From positions 279,574 through 343,573 of the forward strand of contig NZ_JRHO01000014.1 of the NCBI RefSeq assembly GCF_000765475.1: a stretch of DNA of 64,000 nucleotides, given 5' to 3'. The position numbers and the translations under genes were made by a program. Positions 9,477 through 18,832 of the stretch are shown piece by piece (the stretch's first letter is position 1; each line of letters opens with the position of its first letter). Source of the DNA: Methanococcoides methylutens. GTDB taxonomy: Archaea > Halobacteriota > Methanosarcinia > Methanosarcinales > Methanosarcinaceae. The notes beneath the pieces were generated by a model that had not been told where the DNA came from, did no database searches, and saw only the letters and a list, made by a program, of their open reading frames with translations.

Positions 9477-9833
9477 AGTGTGATATTATCGGATTAAACG
9501 ATTATAGTTTATTGTTACCCTATAACTTATTTTACAATCATTTTCATTAAGACCGCAATACATGATAAACATCATAGGGAACTGAACATCGAAACAACAT
9601 TATCATGTGTCGAAATACTATCTTAAAGTCTTAATTCAAATTAAAAAGCTTTTAAAAACTTATTACTAATAAATAAGCAGTTATAAAGTATCATTCCAGA
9701 TATTATGCTTTAAAGTTCTTGTAATTTTTATGAAGCCGGAGTCCTGAACGATCAAGTTCTAAAGTAAGTTTATATTCAAATATCCCAAATATTGCTTTGT
9801 AAGTTAATTTCATGATAATGGAGGAATCCGTAA
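9477..9833. promoter_or_regulatory. Divergent promoter region, copy B
   Basis: This 357-base AT-rich spacer matches 7130-7485 in patches: TTCTAAAGTAAG, TTATATTCAAA and TTTGTAAGTTAATTTCA near its right end, and GATATTATCGGATTAAACGA versus the corresponding bases near its left end. It lies between the regulator stub and the second secreted-protein gene. No gene is present. Confidence 0.6.
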
Positions 9834-11336
9834 ATGAAGAGAGGAACGATGAAAGGTTTTGCAATTATCGCTGCTGTGCTGATGGTAGTCAGCTTACTTC
9901 CAATGACAGCACTTGCGAATAATGGAAATGGGTTTGAGAACGCACCCGGACAGATGAAGAAAAATGCTACCGGAGAGACAGTAGGTATACAGGACCAGGA
10001 CAGGTTAAGGACAAATTACCAGGAAGCTAAGAATATACAGGCTGCCAAGAACGACTACAACAAGATGACATCTGAGTTCCAGATGATAAAGAGGCAGCAG
10101 GCAAGAGGTAATCTTACAACTGAAGAAATGGTCAACGAATCAAAGATTTACCTCAATAGCACTATCGACTACATGATCATTCGCCTTGAGAATATCAAAG
10201 ACGAAGGCGGCTATTCTGATGAAGTGAATGATACAATTGACGATTACATTTCACAATTTGATGATATTAAAGAAGACGTTGGAGATGCTGAAACAAGAAA
10301 AGACCTATCAGATGCACTGAAGGACATCAGGAAGCTCTGGAAAGATGCAATAAAGGACATTAGAAAAAGCACAAGAGAGAGAGTGGGCGATGGACTTGAA
10401 ACATACCTTGAGAAATCCGATGATGTTTCCGAAAGTCTACAAGATGAAGTCGACCAAGTGGAAGATGAAGAGCAAGCTGCCGAGCTTCAGGAACTTCTCG
10501 ATGAATACAACCGCCTGATAGCTGAAGCTAAGGCACTGCTGGAAGAAGGAAACCTTGAGGATGCAATCGATAAAACCAAAGAAGCAAACGAGGTTCTTAG
10601 AGAAATTCTGGATGAAATGAAGGAATCCAGAGACGGTTATGTTAACATGGCAGGCGAGGGTGCTCTCAATGCAGAGGGTGACGGGACCATTGTTCTTTCC
10701 GGACAGTTTAACGTTACCATCAATGCAACAGATGCAATGCTTGTGATCAAGGACCTTGCAGGGGATGCAGATATTGATATCAGCGGAGCATCATACGATG
10801 TCGTGAATCAGCAGACAGAAGACGGATATCGTGCCTCTGTATATGATAACTTCACAGGTGACGCCCTCATTAATGGAACAAGGCTTACCGTCATGGTAAG
10901 TGGAGAGGATATAACAATCTTCGCAGAAGGAACCGGAAGTGCTTCACTCTCAGGAGAAGGAACATATCAGATCGGCGAAGGTGAAGAGATGCAGTTTGCA
11001 GAAGTCGAAGAGGATGAAGAAGTCACTGCAACAACTGATTCCACTGAAGAAGAAACCGATGAAGAGGATGAAGAAGACGATGAGATCGAAATCGAGATTG
11101 AAGTAAAGATCTTTGAAATCAACTCATCTGCAACAGTGGAGATCAATGATACTGTAACCGAATACATATTCGAGACCATCGATGAAGAAGAGATCAAGAA
11201 CGAGATCGTGAACGAAACTTCATTGACATATGAACAGGTGAACAACACCATAAAGTTCGAGATAGAGGATTTTACCTCATCTTCAGCAAGTGATGCAGAA
11301 GAAGATGATGAAGAGACTGAAGAGCAGGAGGACTAA
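9834..11336 (+). CDS. Secreted acidic protein, copy B
   Basis: A 500-aa paralogue of the protein at 7486. It has the same signal peptide plan (MKRGTMKGFAIIAAVLMVVS, cut near residue 28), charged helical region, and beta-rich domain (about 277-385, GEGALNAEGDGTIVLSG). In place of the DDSS tail it carries a Glu/Asp-rich segment and a longer beta-like piece (EIEIEIEVKIFEINSSATVEIN), ending in an acidic tail. ATG 9834 follows a GGAGG site. The next gene starts three bases after its stop. Function is unknown; surface binding of cations or cell-wall interaction would suit the charge but is only a guess. Confidence 0.85.
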   Translation: MKRGTMKGFAIIAAVLMVVSLLPMTALANNGNGFENAPGQMKKNATGETVGIQDQDRLRTNYQEAKNIQAAKNDYNKMTSEFQMIKRQQARGNLTTEEMVNESKIYLNSTIDYMIIRLENIKDEGGYSDEVNDTIDDYISQFDDIKEDVGDAETRKDLSDALKDIRKLWKDAIKDIRKSTRERVGDGLETYLEKSDDVSESLQDEVDQVEDEEQAAELQELLDEYNRLIAEAKALLEEGNLEDAIDKTKEANEVLREILDEMKESRDGYVNMAGEGALNAEGDGTIVLSGQFNVTINATDAMLVIKDLAGDADIDISGASYDVVNQQTEDGYRASVYDNFTGDALINGTRLTVMVSGEDITIFAEGTGSASLSGEGTYQIGEGEEMQFAEVEEDEEVTATTDSTEEETDEEDEEDDEIEIEIEVKIFEINSSATVEINDTVTEYIFETIDEEEIKNEIVNETSLTYEQVNNTIKFEIEDFTSSSASDAEEDDEETEEQED

Positions 11337-11338
11337 TC

Positions 11339-11590
11339 GTGGTCAGCTTTAAACACATTGGAATTGTCGCCATCCTTCTGATCGGATTAACCTTCTCAGG
11401 TTGTGTGGGCGACCAGGCAGCAGATGACGAGGTTGAAGCAGAAGCACCAACTGCAGATGAAGTACTTGCAGAGGAAGGGGTAGGGCTGACCGATTCAGAG
11501 ATAGAGGACCTCGAAAGTGACCTTGACGAACTGGAAGCCACGCTTTCAGAACTTGATGATGACGAGAACCTGACCATTGAAGAAGTCTGA
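11339..11590 (+). CDS. Small secreted lipoprotein, copy B
   Basis: An 83-aa paralogue of the lipoprotein at 9000, starting with GTG three bases after the copy B secreted protein ends. The lipobox LTFSGC places the modified Cys near residue 22. The acidic body (DSEIEDLESDLDELEATLSE) is nearly identical to copy A, so this partner has been kept more strictly than the C-terminus of the large protein. Confidence 0.8.
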   Translation: MVSFKHIGIVAILLIGLTFSGCVGDQAADDEVEAEAPTADEVLAEEGVGLTDSEIEDLESDLDELEATLSELDDDENLTIEEV

Positions 11591-11624
11591 GCTGCTCGCA
11601 GTTCAGTCTTCTTTTTTCTTTTTC
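11587..11624 (+). terminator. Hairpin plus T-rich tract after the copy B lipoprotein gene
   Basis: CTGAGCTG, loop CTCG, CAGTTCAG (11587-11606, one G-T pair), then a T/C-rich tract. It is the counterpart of the element at 9248. Confidence 0.8.
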
Positions 11625-11659
11625 TTATTAGCCTTGTTTCTTTTTTGTCTTCTGATATA

Positions 11660-11725
11660 TTGTAGTAGCATTGTAGTAGCATTGTAGTAGCATTGTAGTA
11701 GCATTGTAGTAGCATTGTAGTGGCA
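11660..11725. repeat. Six tandem copies of an 11-bp unit
   Basis: TTGTAGTAGCA is repeated six times without spacers; five copies are exact and the last reads TTGTAGTGGCA. It lies between the copy B terminator and htpX. The period is one helical turn, so the copies present the same face of DNA. Confidence 0.95.
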
Positions 11726-11873
11726 GAAGTATAGATAGAATAGATAGCCGTTCTTTAAATAATGCACCAATTCGTTTATATAGAATTACAATTCAATGGA
11801 TTACAGGGTATGTGTGGACATATTAATGGTAGTTAATTCGATCAAAAACATCCACCCCAAAATGAGGTAGAAA

Positions 11874-12731
11874 ATGAAAAATATGTTTAAGACCACATTA
11901 TTGCTGGCATCCCTGACAGGACTGCTGGTCATTGTAGGTAACCTTATTGGCGGCACTAGCGGAATGATCATAGCTTTTGCTTTTGCTGTCATCCTGAACT
12001 TCGGTAGTTACTGGTACAGTGACAAGATCGTCCTGAAGATGTACCATGCAAAAGAAGTAACAGAATCTGAAAGTCCTAAACTTTATGAGATTGTCCGCAA
12101 GCTTGCAATGCGTGCAGACCTTCCAATGCCTAAAGTTTACATTGTGGAAACATCCATGCCAAATGCATTCGCAACCGGAAGAGACCCAAAACATGCAGCT
12201 GTTGCGGCTACTACAGGCATCCTTAATCTTCTGACACCGGAAGAGATCGAAGGTGTACTGGCACACGAGCTTGCACACGTAAAGAACCGAGACACACTTA
12301 TCAGTGCAGTTGCAGCGACCATTGCAGGTGTTATAACAATGCTTGCAACATGGGCAAGATGGGCTGCTATCTTCGGAGGTATCGGAGGAAGGGACGACAA
12401 TGGAGGAAGCAATATCGTAGGATTCATTGCACTCGCAATTGTGGCACCACTCGCTGCGACCATAATCCAGCTTGCGATCTCCCGTTCACGTGAGTTCGCA
12501 GCAGATGCAGAAGGAGCACGCATATCACAGAAACCATGGGCACTTGCCAGCGCACTCTCCAAACTGGAGTCAGGTGCACAGAACTACCACCCTCGCAGGA
12601 ATGATGTACAGCCATCCGAGAATACGGCACATATGTTTATCGTCAACCCTCTGAGAGGTAGCAAAATGATGAATCTTTTCAGGACACATCCAACCACAGA
12701 AGAAAGGATCCGTCGTTTGAACTCAATGTAA
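11874..12731 (+). CDS. htpX: HtpX-like membrane zinc metalloprotease
   Basis: A 285-aa M48-family protease. Two N-terminal membrane helices (about 6-45) precede the catalytic domain with the zinc site HELAH near 133-137, a further hydrophobic pair (about 145-205), and the downstream Glu in [13 protein letters not shown] that gives the third zinc ligand. The family degrades misfolded membrane proteins. ATG 11874 follows GAGGTAG. It stands alone and converges on the DUF488 gene. Confidence 0.93.
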   Translation: MKNMFKTTLLLASLTGLLVIVGNLIGGTSGMIIAFAFAVILNFGSYWYSDKIVLKMYHAKEVTESESPKLYEIVRKLAMRADLPMPKVYIVETSMPNAFATGRDPKHAAVAATTGILNLLTPEEIEGVLAHELAHVKNRDTLISAVAATIAGVITMLATWARWAAIFGGIGGRDDNGGSNIVGFIALAIVAPLAATIIQLAISRSREFAADAEGARISQKPWALASALSKLESGAQNYHPRRNDVQPSENTAHMFIVNPLRGSKMMNLFRTHPTTEERIRRLNSM

Positions 12732-12747
12732 GCACAAGCCAATACAA

Positions 12748-13194
12748 TTAGAAACTGAAAAGGTCTGCCTGACCGGGATTGGTCAGGTGGATAACTCTTA
12801 TTCCACTGGATTCCAGTTCATTTGACAGCTTATACCTGTGGCAGTTCTTCGGATTTTTCTCAGCACACATAAGGACAACATCAGAGCCGTTGCTATTTAC
12901 TTCTTTTATCTTGCCGATCAATTTTGTGAAAAATTCCCGGAACTCATCCGTTCCGATATAATTGATATAGCTTTCTTCCCGCAAACCTCCAAGCCCGGGA
13001 CAATGGGAATAAGCAATATCATATTTCGGCAATACGATCTCGAGGTTCTCCTTATTGAACTCTTCACGTACCGAATGCGGATAGCTGCGAATATCAACCA
13101 GATATGAGAGGTCATACTGTTGTAGTATATCGATAAATTCTTCCAGTGACCTGTTTCCATATCCAACGGTATAGCATCGGGCATCTTCATCCAT
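12748..13194 (-). CDS. DUF488 family protein
   Basis: This 148-aa protein carries the DUF488 pattern: TVGYGNRSLEEFIDIL near the start, LVDIRSYPHS, PGLGG, and near the end the CAEKNPKNCHR block with two Cys and a His. The biochemical role of the family is not settled. The ATG at 13194 matches where homologues usually begin but lacks a ribosome site. A TTG at 13281, with AAGGGGAT just before it, would add 29 residues. It ends 16 bases from htpX on the opposite strand. Confidence 0.82.
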   Translation of the reverse strand: MDEDARCYTVGYGNRSLEEFIDILQQYDLSYLVDIRSYPHSVREEFNKENLEIVLPKYDIAYSHCPGLGGLREESYINYIGTDEFREFFTKLIGKIKEVNSNGSDVVLMCAEKNPKNCHRYKLSNELESSGIRVIHLTNPGQADLFSF

Positions 13195-13373
13195 CGGGAT
13201 GACTGAATGGATGTGAAGTTTATTACTTTTTCTGTGTTCATTATCAGCAAAGCTTAGTTCAGCGATTGAGCAGAAATACAAATCCCCTTCGTGACGATTC
13301 CCGGATTATTTTTAAATAGATAGCTATATTAGAGGATAATGCTTACTTTAGTACACTATAGGGAGAATTTGTC

Positions 13374-14027
13374 ATGACGCAGGATGCGGCAATTGGAAGG
13401 ATCATAAAAGCTCAGACCATCAGTGATGCATGGTACCGCGGACTCAATGTAATATGGAATCACGGTAAGGTCATTACAGATGAGAGAGGAAGCCAGATAC
13501 GAGAGTTCATGAACCTGATGGTCGTGATAGAGGATCCGTACAGGGATGAGATCCCTGCAGATATAGCATGGAACCATGAAAGGCTGGAAGAATATGCAAA
13601 GCAGCTTATCACCGGTGAAAATGCACAGGATTTCGAGTATACATACGGCCAGAGGCTTCGCAACTGGGATGAAAAAACAGACCAGATCGCCTATGTAATT
13701 GAAAAACTGAAGAACAACAAAACAACACGAAGGGCTACAGCAGTCACATGGATCCCAACTGTGGATACCCATGTTGATGAAGTACCCTGTATGATACTTG
13801 ACGATTTTAAGATCAGGGATGAAAAGGTCCACCTGACAACAGTATTCCGCAGCCACGACTTTGCAGGGGCTTATCCCGCTAATCTCTATGGCCTTTCCAA
13901 GCTTCTTGAGTACGTTGCCGAACATGTGGGACTGGAAGCTGGAACCATCACCACGATGAGCATCTCTGCACACATATATGACCATGACTGGGACAAGATC
14001 GAGAACATTGTAAAAGGAGTGCAATAA
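13374..14027 (+). CDS. thyA: Archaeal thymidylate synthase
   Basis: The enzyme methylates dUMP to dTMP. At 217 aa it is the short archaeal form. It shows YGQRLRNW near 102, a basic RRATAVTWIP segment, the catalytic Cys in DEVPCMILDD (about 141) and the FRS.D..GAYPANLYGL nucleotide-binding block. The stop codon TAA is followed at once by the ATG of aroA. The large ORF on the opposite strand (13356-14060) is a shadow. Confidence 0.92.
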   Translation: MTQDAAIGRIIKAQTISDAWYRGLNVIWNHGKVITDERGSQIREFMNLMVVIEDPYRDEIPADIAWNHERLEEYAKQLITGENAQDFEYTYGQRLRNWDEKTDQIAYVIEKLKNNKTTRRATAVTWIPTVDTHVDEVPCMILDDFKIRDEKVHLTTVFRSHDFAGAYPANLYGLSKLLEYVAEHVGLEAGTITTMSISAHIYDHDWDKIENIVKGVQ

Positions 14028-15311
14028 ATGAAAGTAACAGTTGGAAGATCCGATGTGCATGGAGAGGTATTCGCACCTCCTTCAAAGAGCTATACCCACA
14101 GAGCCATCACCATAGCCGCTCTTTCAAGAGAGGCAACCATCCACAGACCACTGCTATCTGCAGATACACAATCCACCATTCGCGCTAGTGAGATGTTCGG
14201 TGCATATATTGAAAAGGATGGAGAAGACCTTCTGATCAGCGGTGTCAATGGAGTTCCGCAAATCCCCGAGGATATAATAGATGTAGCAAACTCAGGAACC
14301 ACACTTAGGTTCATGACCGCCATCTCTGCACTTACAGAAGGAACTACTGTGCTCACAGGCGACAATTCCATAAGGTCAAGACCAAATGACCCCCTCCTAA
14401 GGGTCCTGAAGGATCTTGGTGTTGATGCCTATTCTACCCGTAACAACGGCTGTGCACCAATTGTGGTCACCGGTGGACTTACAGGCGCTATCGTCAAAAT
14501 AGACGGGTCCATCAGTTCACAGTTCATATCAGCATTACTGCTTGCATGCCCGCTTACAAGGAACAGTACAACCCTCTCTATCAAGGGCGAACTAAAATCC
14601 AAACCTTACATTGATGTCACACTGGATGTCATTGAAAAGGCAGGTGTTGAGATCCTAGTTGAAGATCATAACAACCCTAAGTTCATAATTCCCGGTAACC
14701 AGAGCTATAACCTTGAGGAATACACAGTACCGGGTGATTTCTCATCTGCATCATACCTTCTTGCAGCCGCTGCAATGACGAACTCCACCCTGACGGTCAA
14801 GAACCTGTTCCCTTCAATGCAGGGCGATATAGCCATCATAAACATACTGAAAGAGATGGGGGCAAATATATACTGGGACATGGAAGAAGGAACAGCCACC
14901 GTAAGAGGCGGAGACCTCCACGGGATAACCATGGATGCAGGTGCCACCCCTGATCTCGTACCAACAATTGCCGTCCTTGGAGCTATGGCAAAAGGTGATA
15001 CCATAATAACCAATGCTGAGCATGTGCGCTACAAGGAGACGGACAGACTTCATGCAATGGCTGTGGAACTTGAGAAGATGGGAATATTCTGCAAGGAAGA
15101 AAAGGATAGCCTGACCATAAGAGGAGGGGAATTCAAGGGTGCAGAAGTACACGGATGGCACGACCATCGTATCGTAATGGCTTTGACACTCGCAGGTATG
15201 GTGGCCGGAAATACCATTATCGATACCGCAGAATCTATCTTCATTTCATACCCTAACTTCTTTGATGCAATGCGTTCAATAGGTGCTGACGTCATACTTA
15301 GTGAGCAATGA
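14028..15311 (+). CDS. aroA: 3-phosphoshikimate 1-carboxyvinyltransferase (EPSP synthase)
   Basis: The enzyme joins phosphoenolpyruvate and shikimate 3-phosphate in the pathway to chorismate. The 427 aa show the PPSKSYTHRA substrate motif near 17-26, NSGTTLRFM with SIRSRP, DGSISSQFISALL, the catalytic Asp region DLVPTIAVL and the RYKETDRLHAM and WHDHRIVMAL blocks. All active-site segments are present. It is translationally coupled to thyA. Confidence 0.97.
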   Translation: MKVTVGRSDVHGEVFAPPSKSYTHRAITIAALSREATIHRPLLSADTQSTIRASEMFGAYIEKDGEDLLISGVNGVPQIPEDIIDVANSGTTLRFMTAISALTEGTTVLTGDNSIRSRPNDPLLRVLKDLGVDAYSTRNNGCAPIVVTGGLTGAIVKIDGSISSQFISALLLACPLTRNSTTLSIKGELKSKPYIDVTLDVIEKAGVEILVEDHNNPKFIIPGNQSYNLEEYTVPGDFSSASYLLAAAAMTNSTLTVKNLFPSMQGDIAIINILKEMGANIYWDMEEGTATVRGGDLHGITMDAGATPDLVPTIAVLGAMAKGDTIITNAEHVRYKETDRLHAMAVELEKMGIFCKEEKDSLTIRGGEFKGAEVHGWHDHRIVMALTLAGMVAGNTIIDTAESIFISYPNFFDAMRSIGADVILSEQ

Positions 15312-15359
15312 GAACGAAACATTGTTCATTTTATTCTTTTTACTTTTTGAGTTGTCCTC

Positions 15360-16559
15360 ATGATCTATGATGTTGTCGTGGTCGGAGCCGGGCCTACGGG
15401 ATCCACAGCTGCACGTTATGCTACCAGATACGGTGCAAAGGTGCTCATGATCGAGGAACATTCATCCATCGGCACACCCGTAGAATGCACCGGACTACTG
15501 AGTACACGTGCTGTGGCGGAATGTGATATTAAGCCAGATGACGAATTCGTACTGAACAGTGTACGTGGTGCTTTTGTCCATTCACCAAATGGAACCTGCC
15601 TTCCCATAGACGGCAGGAAGACAAAGGCATATGTCGTTTCCAGGAAGATCTTTGACCGAGACCTTGTTTCAATGGCAGTGGATGCAGGTGCAGAACTGAT
15701 GCTAAAGGGACGTGTGACCGGCCTTCTGGAAAAGGATGGAATCCAGTTTCTTTCAGTAATGCATATGGGAAGACCAACCACCATAAAAGCCAGGGTTGTC
15801 ATCGGAGCAGACGGTGTAAAGAGTACTATCGCCAGATCTGCAGGCCTTGGAAGAGTTGACAGGGTCCTGTCAGGAGTACAAATAGAAGCACCTTACAGAT
15901 CAAGAGGTGATGATTTTGTAGAGCTTTTCGTGGGATCGAATGCACCTGGTTTTTTTGCATGGACCGTACCCGTCAGCGAGAAGATATCAAGAATAGGACT
16001 TGCTGTTGAACCAGGCAACGAACAAAATGCAATTAACTATCTCAAAGGAGTTATTTCTTCAAATCCTCAGCTTTCCACCGGTCACTCCGGATGTATGCTT
16101 GATCTTGTGGTGGGTGGGATCCCCATCGGTCCCCTTAAGAGAACTTACGGTAATGGCGTACTCATTGCAGGAGATGCTGCAGGACAGGTAAAACCTACTT
16201 CCGGAGGTGGCATATATACCGGAGCTGCCTGTGCGAAGATCGCAGGAGAGGTTGCAGCAAAAGCCGCACTTGACGGTGATGTTTCCGGGGAGAGGCTAAG
16301 TTCATACGAAAAACGATGGAAGGCCGAACTTGGACGTGAACTTGGCATCGGGATGAAGATACATGATTTTGTCGCCGGACTAAACGATGATCAGCTGAAT
16401 GAACTGATAGGATCGATGAACAATCCTGCCATACTTGAAATGATAACAAAGTATGGGGATATGGACCATCCCTCGATACTGGTCAAAAAGTTATTGAATC
16501 CAATGAACTCAAGACACCTGATAGGTGTTTTCAGAGCATTTGCAAAAGCAGTACTGTGA
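15360..16559 (+). CDS. Geranylgeranyl reductase family flavoprotein
   Basis: This 399-aa FAD enzyme has the Rossmann loop VVVGAGPTGSTAARYA near 6-21, a second FAD contact GDAAGQVKPTSGGGI near 270-285, and the PVECTGLLS segment typical of this family. Members saturate the isoprenoid chains of archaeal lipids or of the respiratory quinone-like carriers, so digeranylgeranylglycerophospholipid reductase is a likely role. The exact substrate cannot be read from sequence. The ATG lacks a clear ribosome site. Confidence 0.88.
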   Translation: MIYDVVVVGAGPTGSTAARYATRYGAKVLMIEEHSSIGTPVECTGLLSTRAVAECDIKPDDEFVLNSVRGAFVHSPNGTCLPIDGRKTKAYVVSRKIFDRDLVSMAVDAGAELMLKGRVTGLLEKDGIQFLSVMHMGRPTTIKARVVIGADGVKSTIARSAGLGRVDRVLSGVQIEAPYRSRGDDFVELFVGSNAPGFFAWTVPVSEKISRIGLAVEPGNEQNAINYLKGVISSNPQLSTGHSGCMLDLVVGGIPIGPLKRTYGNGVLIAGDAAGQVKPTSGGGIYTGAACAKIAGEVAAKAALDGDVSGERLSSYEKRWKAELGRELGIGMKIHDFVAGLNDDQLNELIGSMNNPAILEMITKYGDMDHPSILVKKLLNPMNSRHLIGVFRAFAKAVL

Positions 16560-16587
16560 CCCTTTTATGTCTTTACTTTTTTAATTT

Positions 16588-17091
16588 TCAGTATATGCTG
16601 ACACCTTTGACACCTTGAAGATCAAGGATGTCACTAACAAGTTCACCAGGGATCTTTGAGTCGGTGATGATAGTCAGTTTTGCTTCATTATTAAAATAGG
16701 GATCATCGGATACTGCCTGCCTGATACTGAGACCGTGGTCGGAAATTACTTTTGAAACGTTAGAAAGGATACCTACATTTGCAGCATCATCCGGCGTGAT
16801 TATGATAACACCAAGACCCAGGGACGGAGCAACATCACGAAGGAATGGTATAGATTTTACATTCTGGAAAATGTTAGTCAAAAGTTCATCTGTGAGAATG
16901 GTATCCGTAGTAGCATCGACCACCCTGCGGTCCACGCCTGCTTCCTTTGCAAGTTGTGTGTGAGGGATCTCAATTGAACCTGATGTCACTTTTCCCTCAT
17001 CATTCACCTGAAATCCACGTTCAAAAAGGATCTTTATGACCTTTTGCTGTGCAGGATGTTTTTCGAACTTTTTGAGTACTGTGCTCCACAT
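16588..17091 (-). CDS. Amino-acid-metabolism regulator with HTH and ACT domains
   Basis: A protein of about 167 aa with an N-terminal helix-turn-helix (HPAQQKVIKILFERGF, then LAKEAGVDRRVVDAT) and a C-terminal ACT domain (LGVIIITPDD to LQGVKGVSIY). This is the archaeal HTH-ACT arrangement thought to control amino acid genes. I use ATG 17091 (MWSTVLKKF); an ATG three codons upstream at 17100 and a TTG at 17112 are also possible, and none has a strong ribosome site. It converges on the reductase gene. Confidence 0.83.
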   Translation of the reverse strand: MWSTVLKKFEKHPAQQKVIKILFERGFQVNDEGKVTSGSIEIPHTQLAKEAGVDRRVVDATTDTILTDELLTNIFQNVKSIPFLRDVAPSLGLGVIIITPDDAANVGILSNVSKVISDHGLSIRQAVSDDPYFNNEAKLTIITDSKIPGELVSDILDLQGVKGVSIY

Positions 17092-17100
17092 GATTACCAT

Positions 17101-17422
17101 CTTGTTTCCCAAATTATAAAGATTTAAGCTCTAACCCATACTAAAAGGCAGTTAATAAATGTTCCGTTATTAAAGAAAGTTGTAAACTATATGACATTTA
17201 CTCAAAACTATTTTGATGAAGAAAAAGAAAGACATTTTAAGGATAAAGTATTACAGGAGCTAAATCAAAGAGAACACTCAATCAGATGATGATGTTTTTT
17301 ACAAGCAGGTTCTGTTCAGAAAACGGACTGTTCTTAAACCGTTTTGTCACTAAGAAATATAAAGGACCTGTGATAGCTTTAACCACATATTTCGCAGTTG
17401 ATTACGTCCAAGGAGGTATTTT
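17101..17422. promoter_or_regulatory. Intergenic region with promoter of the synthase gene
   Basis: This holds no gene. A TATA-like GAAATATAAAGG at about 17353-17364 and a strong AAGGAGGT ribosome site (17410-17417) lead into the gene at 17423. The left half holds the promoter of the divergent HTH-ACT gene, which I cannot place. Confidence 0.5.
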
Positions 17423-18700
17423 ATGAATATATACAAAACTTATGAAGATCTTCCAAAGATCAAACTCCCACTGGGACAGGAAGTAAGCATAAGTGACAGT
17501 ACCATTCGTGATGGAGCACAGATGCCTGGTATTGTCTTAAAAGCAGATCACAAGCTCCAGATATACGAGTATCTGCATCAGATAGGAATTGAAAAACTGG
17601 AAACATTTGTCTACAATGAGCGTGACAGGAACGCAGTTAAGATGATGTTCGACAGGGGCTATGAATCACCCGAGATCACCGGCTGGGCAAGAGCCGTACC
17701 TGCAGATATAGACATGGTTTTGGATATTGAAGAAATTGAAGAGACCGGAGTATTGATGTCAGTCTCCGATGCCCATATCATAGATAAGATGGGACTTCCA
17801 AACAGGGAAGCAGCAGAAGAGAAGTACCTGAACGCACTCCAGTATGCAGTGGACCATGGTCTTCGCACCCGTGCACATATCGAGGATATGACACGAGCTG
17901 ACAATACTTATTTCGTATACCCACTTATCGAAAAGATACTTGAGATCGATCCGAATTGTACGATCCGTCTTTGTGACACCATCGGTTTTGGAGTTCCATT
18001 TATAGATGTGGATGAACCTTTCGGCATACCCGAAATGGTGAAACATTTGAAAAATGACCTTAATGTAAAGAACATTGAGACTCATTGCCACGATGATTTT
18101 GGCCTGGCAGTTGCCAACTCCATTGCAGGATACTGGCACGGTGCAAACTGGTCCAATGTAACTTTCCTCGGAATTGGAGAAAGGGCTGGAAATGCGGAAA
18201 TGGAAAAGTTGTTGCTTTTCCTTAGCCGCCGTGTTGAAGGTTTTGACAAATATAACCTTGAATGTCTTGCAGAGTTTGCAAAATTCATGCAGACGGAAAT
18301 TGGTATCAGGATACCAAGGAACAAGTCTGTCGTCGGGAAAAATGTTTTCGCCCACGAGTCAGGCATCCACACTGCAGGCGTCATCAAGAACCCATTCACC
18401 TACGAACCATACCCACCAGAGATCGTAGGCGGAACCAGAGCTTTCCTTATAGGCGATTCATCAGGTATCGAAGTACTTCGTTTCAAAGTACAGGATACAC
18501 TGAACGAACTTATTGGCGTTCAGATAACCGTCGAAAAGAACGACTCACGCCTGAGGTCGATACAGAACGATATACACGCACTTTATGACAAGGAAAAGCG
18601 TGTTTCCTGCATCTCTGATGAAGAGATACAAGCATACGTGGAGAAGTATTTCCTCTTCGAGCCTATAGTCGAGAAGAACATGGGCAGAAAAACGGCCTGA
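17423..18700 (+). CDS. DRE-TIM metallolyase, citrate/homocitrate/isopropylmalate synthase-like
   Basis: A 425-aa member of the LeuA/NifV/Re-citrate synthase family, which condenses acetyl-CoA with a 2-oxo acid. The family signature is present in altered form (DSTIRDGAQMPGI near 27-39 rather than DTTLRDGEQ). It also has the ETHCHDDFGLAVANS metal-binding block and FAHESGIHTAGV. It is short and lacks the LeuA allosteric domain. With isocitrate dehydrogenases nearby and no isopropylmalate genes around it, a Re-citrate synthase or homocitrate synthase role is possible, but I cannot decide between them. Confidence 0.78.
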   Translation: MNIYKTYEDLPKIKLPLGQEVSISDSTIRDGAQMPGIVLKADHKLQIYEYLHQIGIEKLETFVYNERDRNAVKMMFDRGYESPEITGWARAVPADIDMVLDIEEIEETGVLMSVSDAHIIDKMGLPNREAAEEKYLNALQYAVDHGLRTRAHIEDMTRADNTYFVYPLIEKILEIDPNCTIRLCDTIGFGVPFIDVDEPFGIPEMVKHLKNDLNVKNIETHCHDDFGLAVANSIAGYWHGANWSNVTFLGIGERAGNAEMEKLLLFLSRRVEGFDKYNLECLAEFAKFMQTEIGIRIPRNKSVVGKNVFAHESGIHTAGVIKNPFTYEPYPPEIVGGTRAFLIGDSSGIEVLRFKVQDTLNELIGVQITVEKNDSRLRSIQNDIHALYDKEKRVSCISDEEIQAYVEKYFLFEPIVEKNMGRKTA

Positions 18701-18702
18701 AG

Positions 18703-18738
18703 CTTGTCCGCTTTTTAGCGGATAAGTATCTCTTTTTT
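18703..18738 (+). terminator. Hairpin plus T tract after the synthase gene
   Basis: CTTGTCCGC, loop TTTTTA, GCGGATAAG (one G-T pair), followed by TATCTCTTTTTT. It begins right after the stop codon. Confidence 0.8.
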
Positions 18739-18832
18739 AATATCAGTTATTGATTTTTTATGCAATCTCGGTTTTGAAGTGCTACTTATATCACAGGAAA
18801 TGCCCATTAAAGATTTTTGTTGAAGAACAAGA

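Noticed and set aside
11660-11725. Short regular repeats resembling a CRISPR array
   Set aside because: Units are only 11 bp, directly joined without spacers, and no cas gene is present.
13356-14060. 234-codon minus-strand ORF
   Set aside because: It is antisense to thyA, which matches its family throughout; the Cys-rich translation looks like nothing real.
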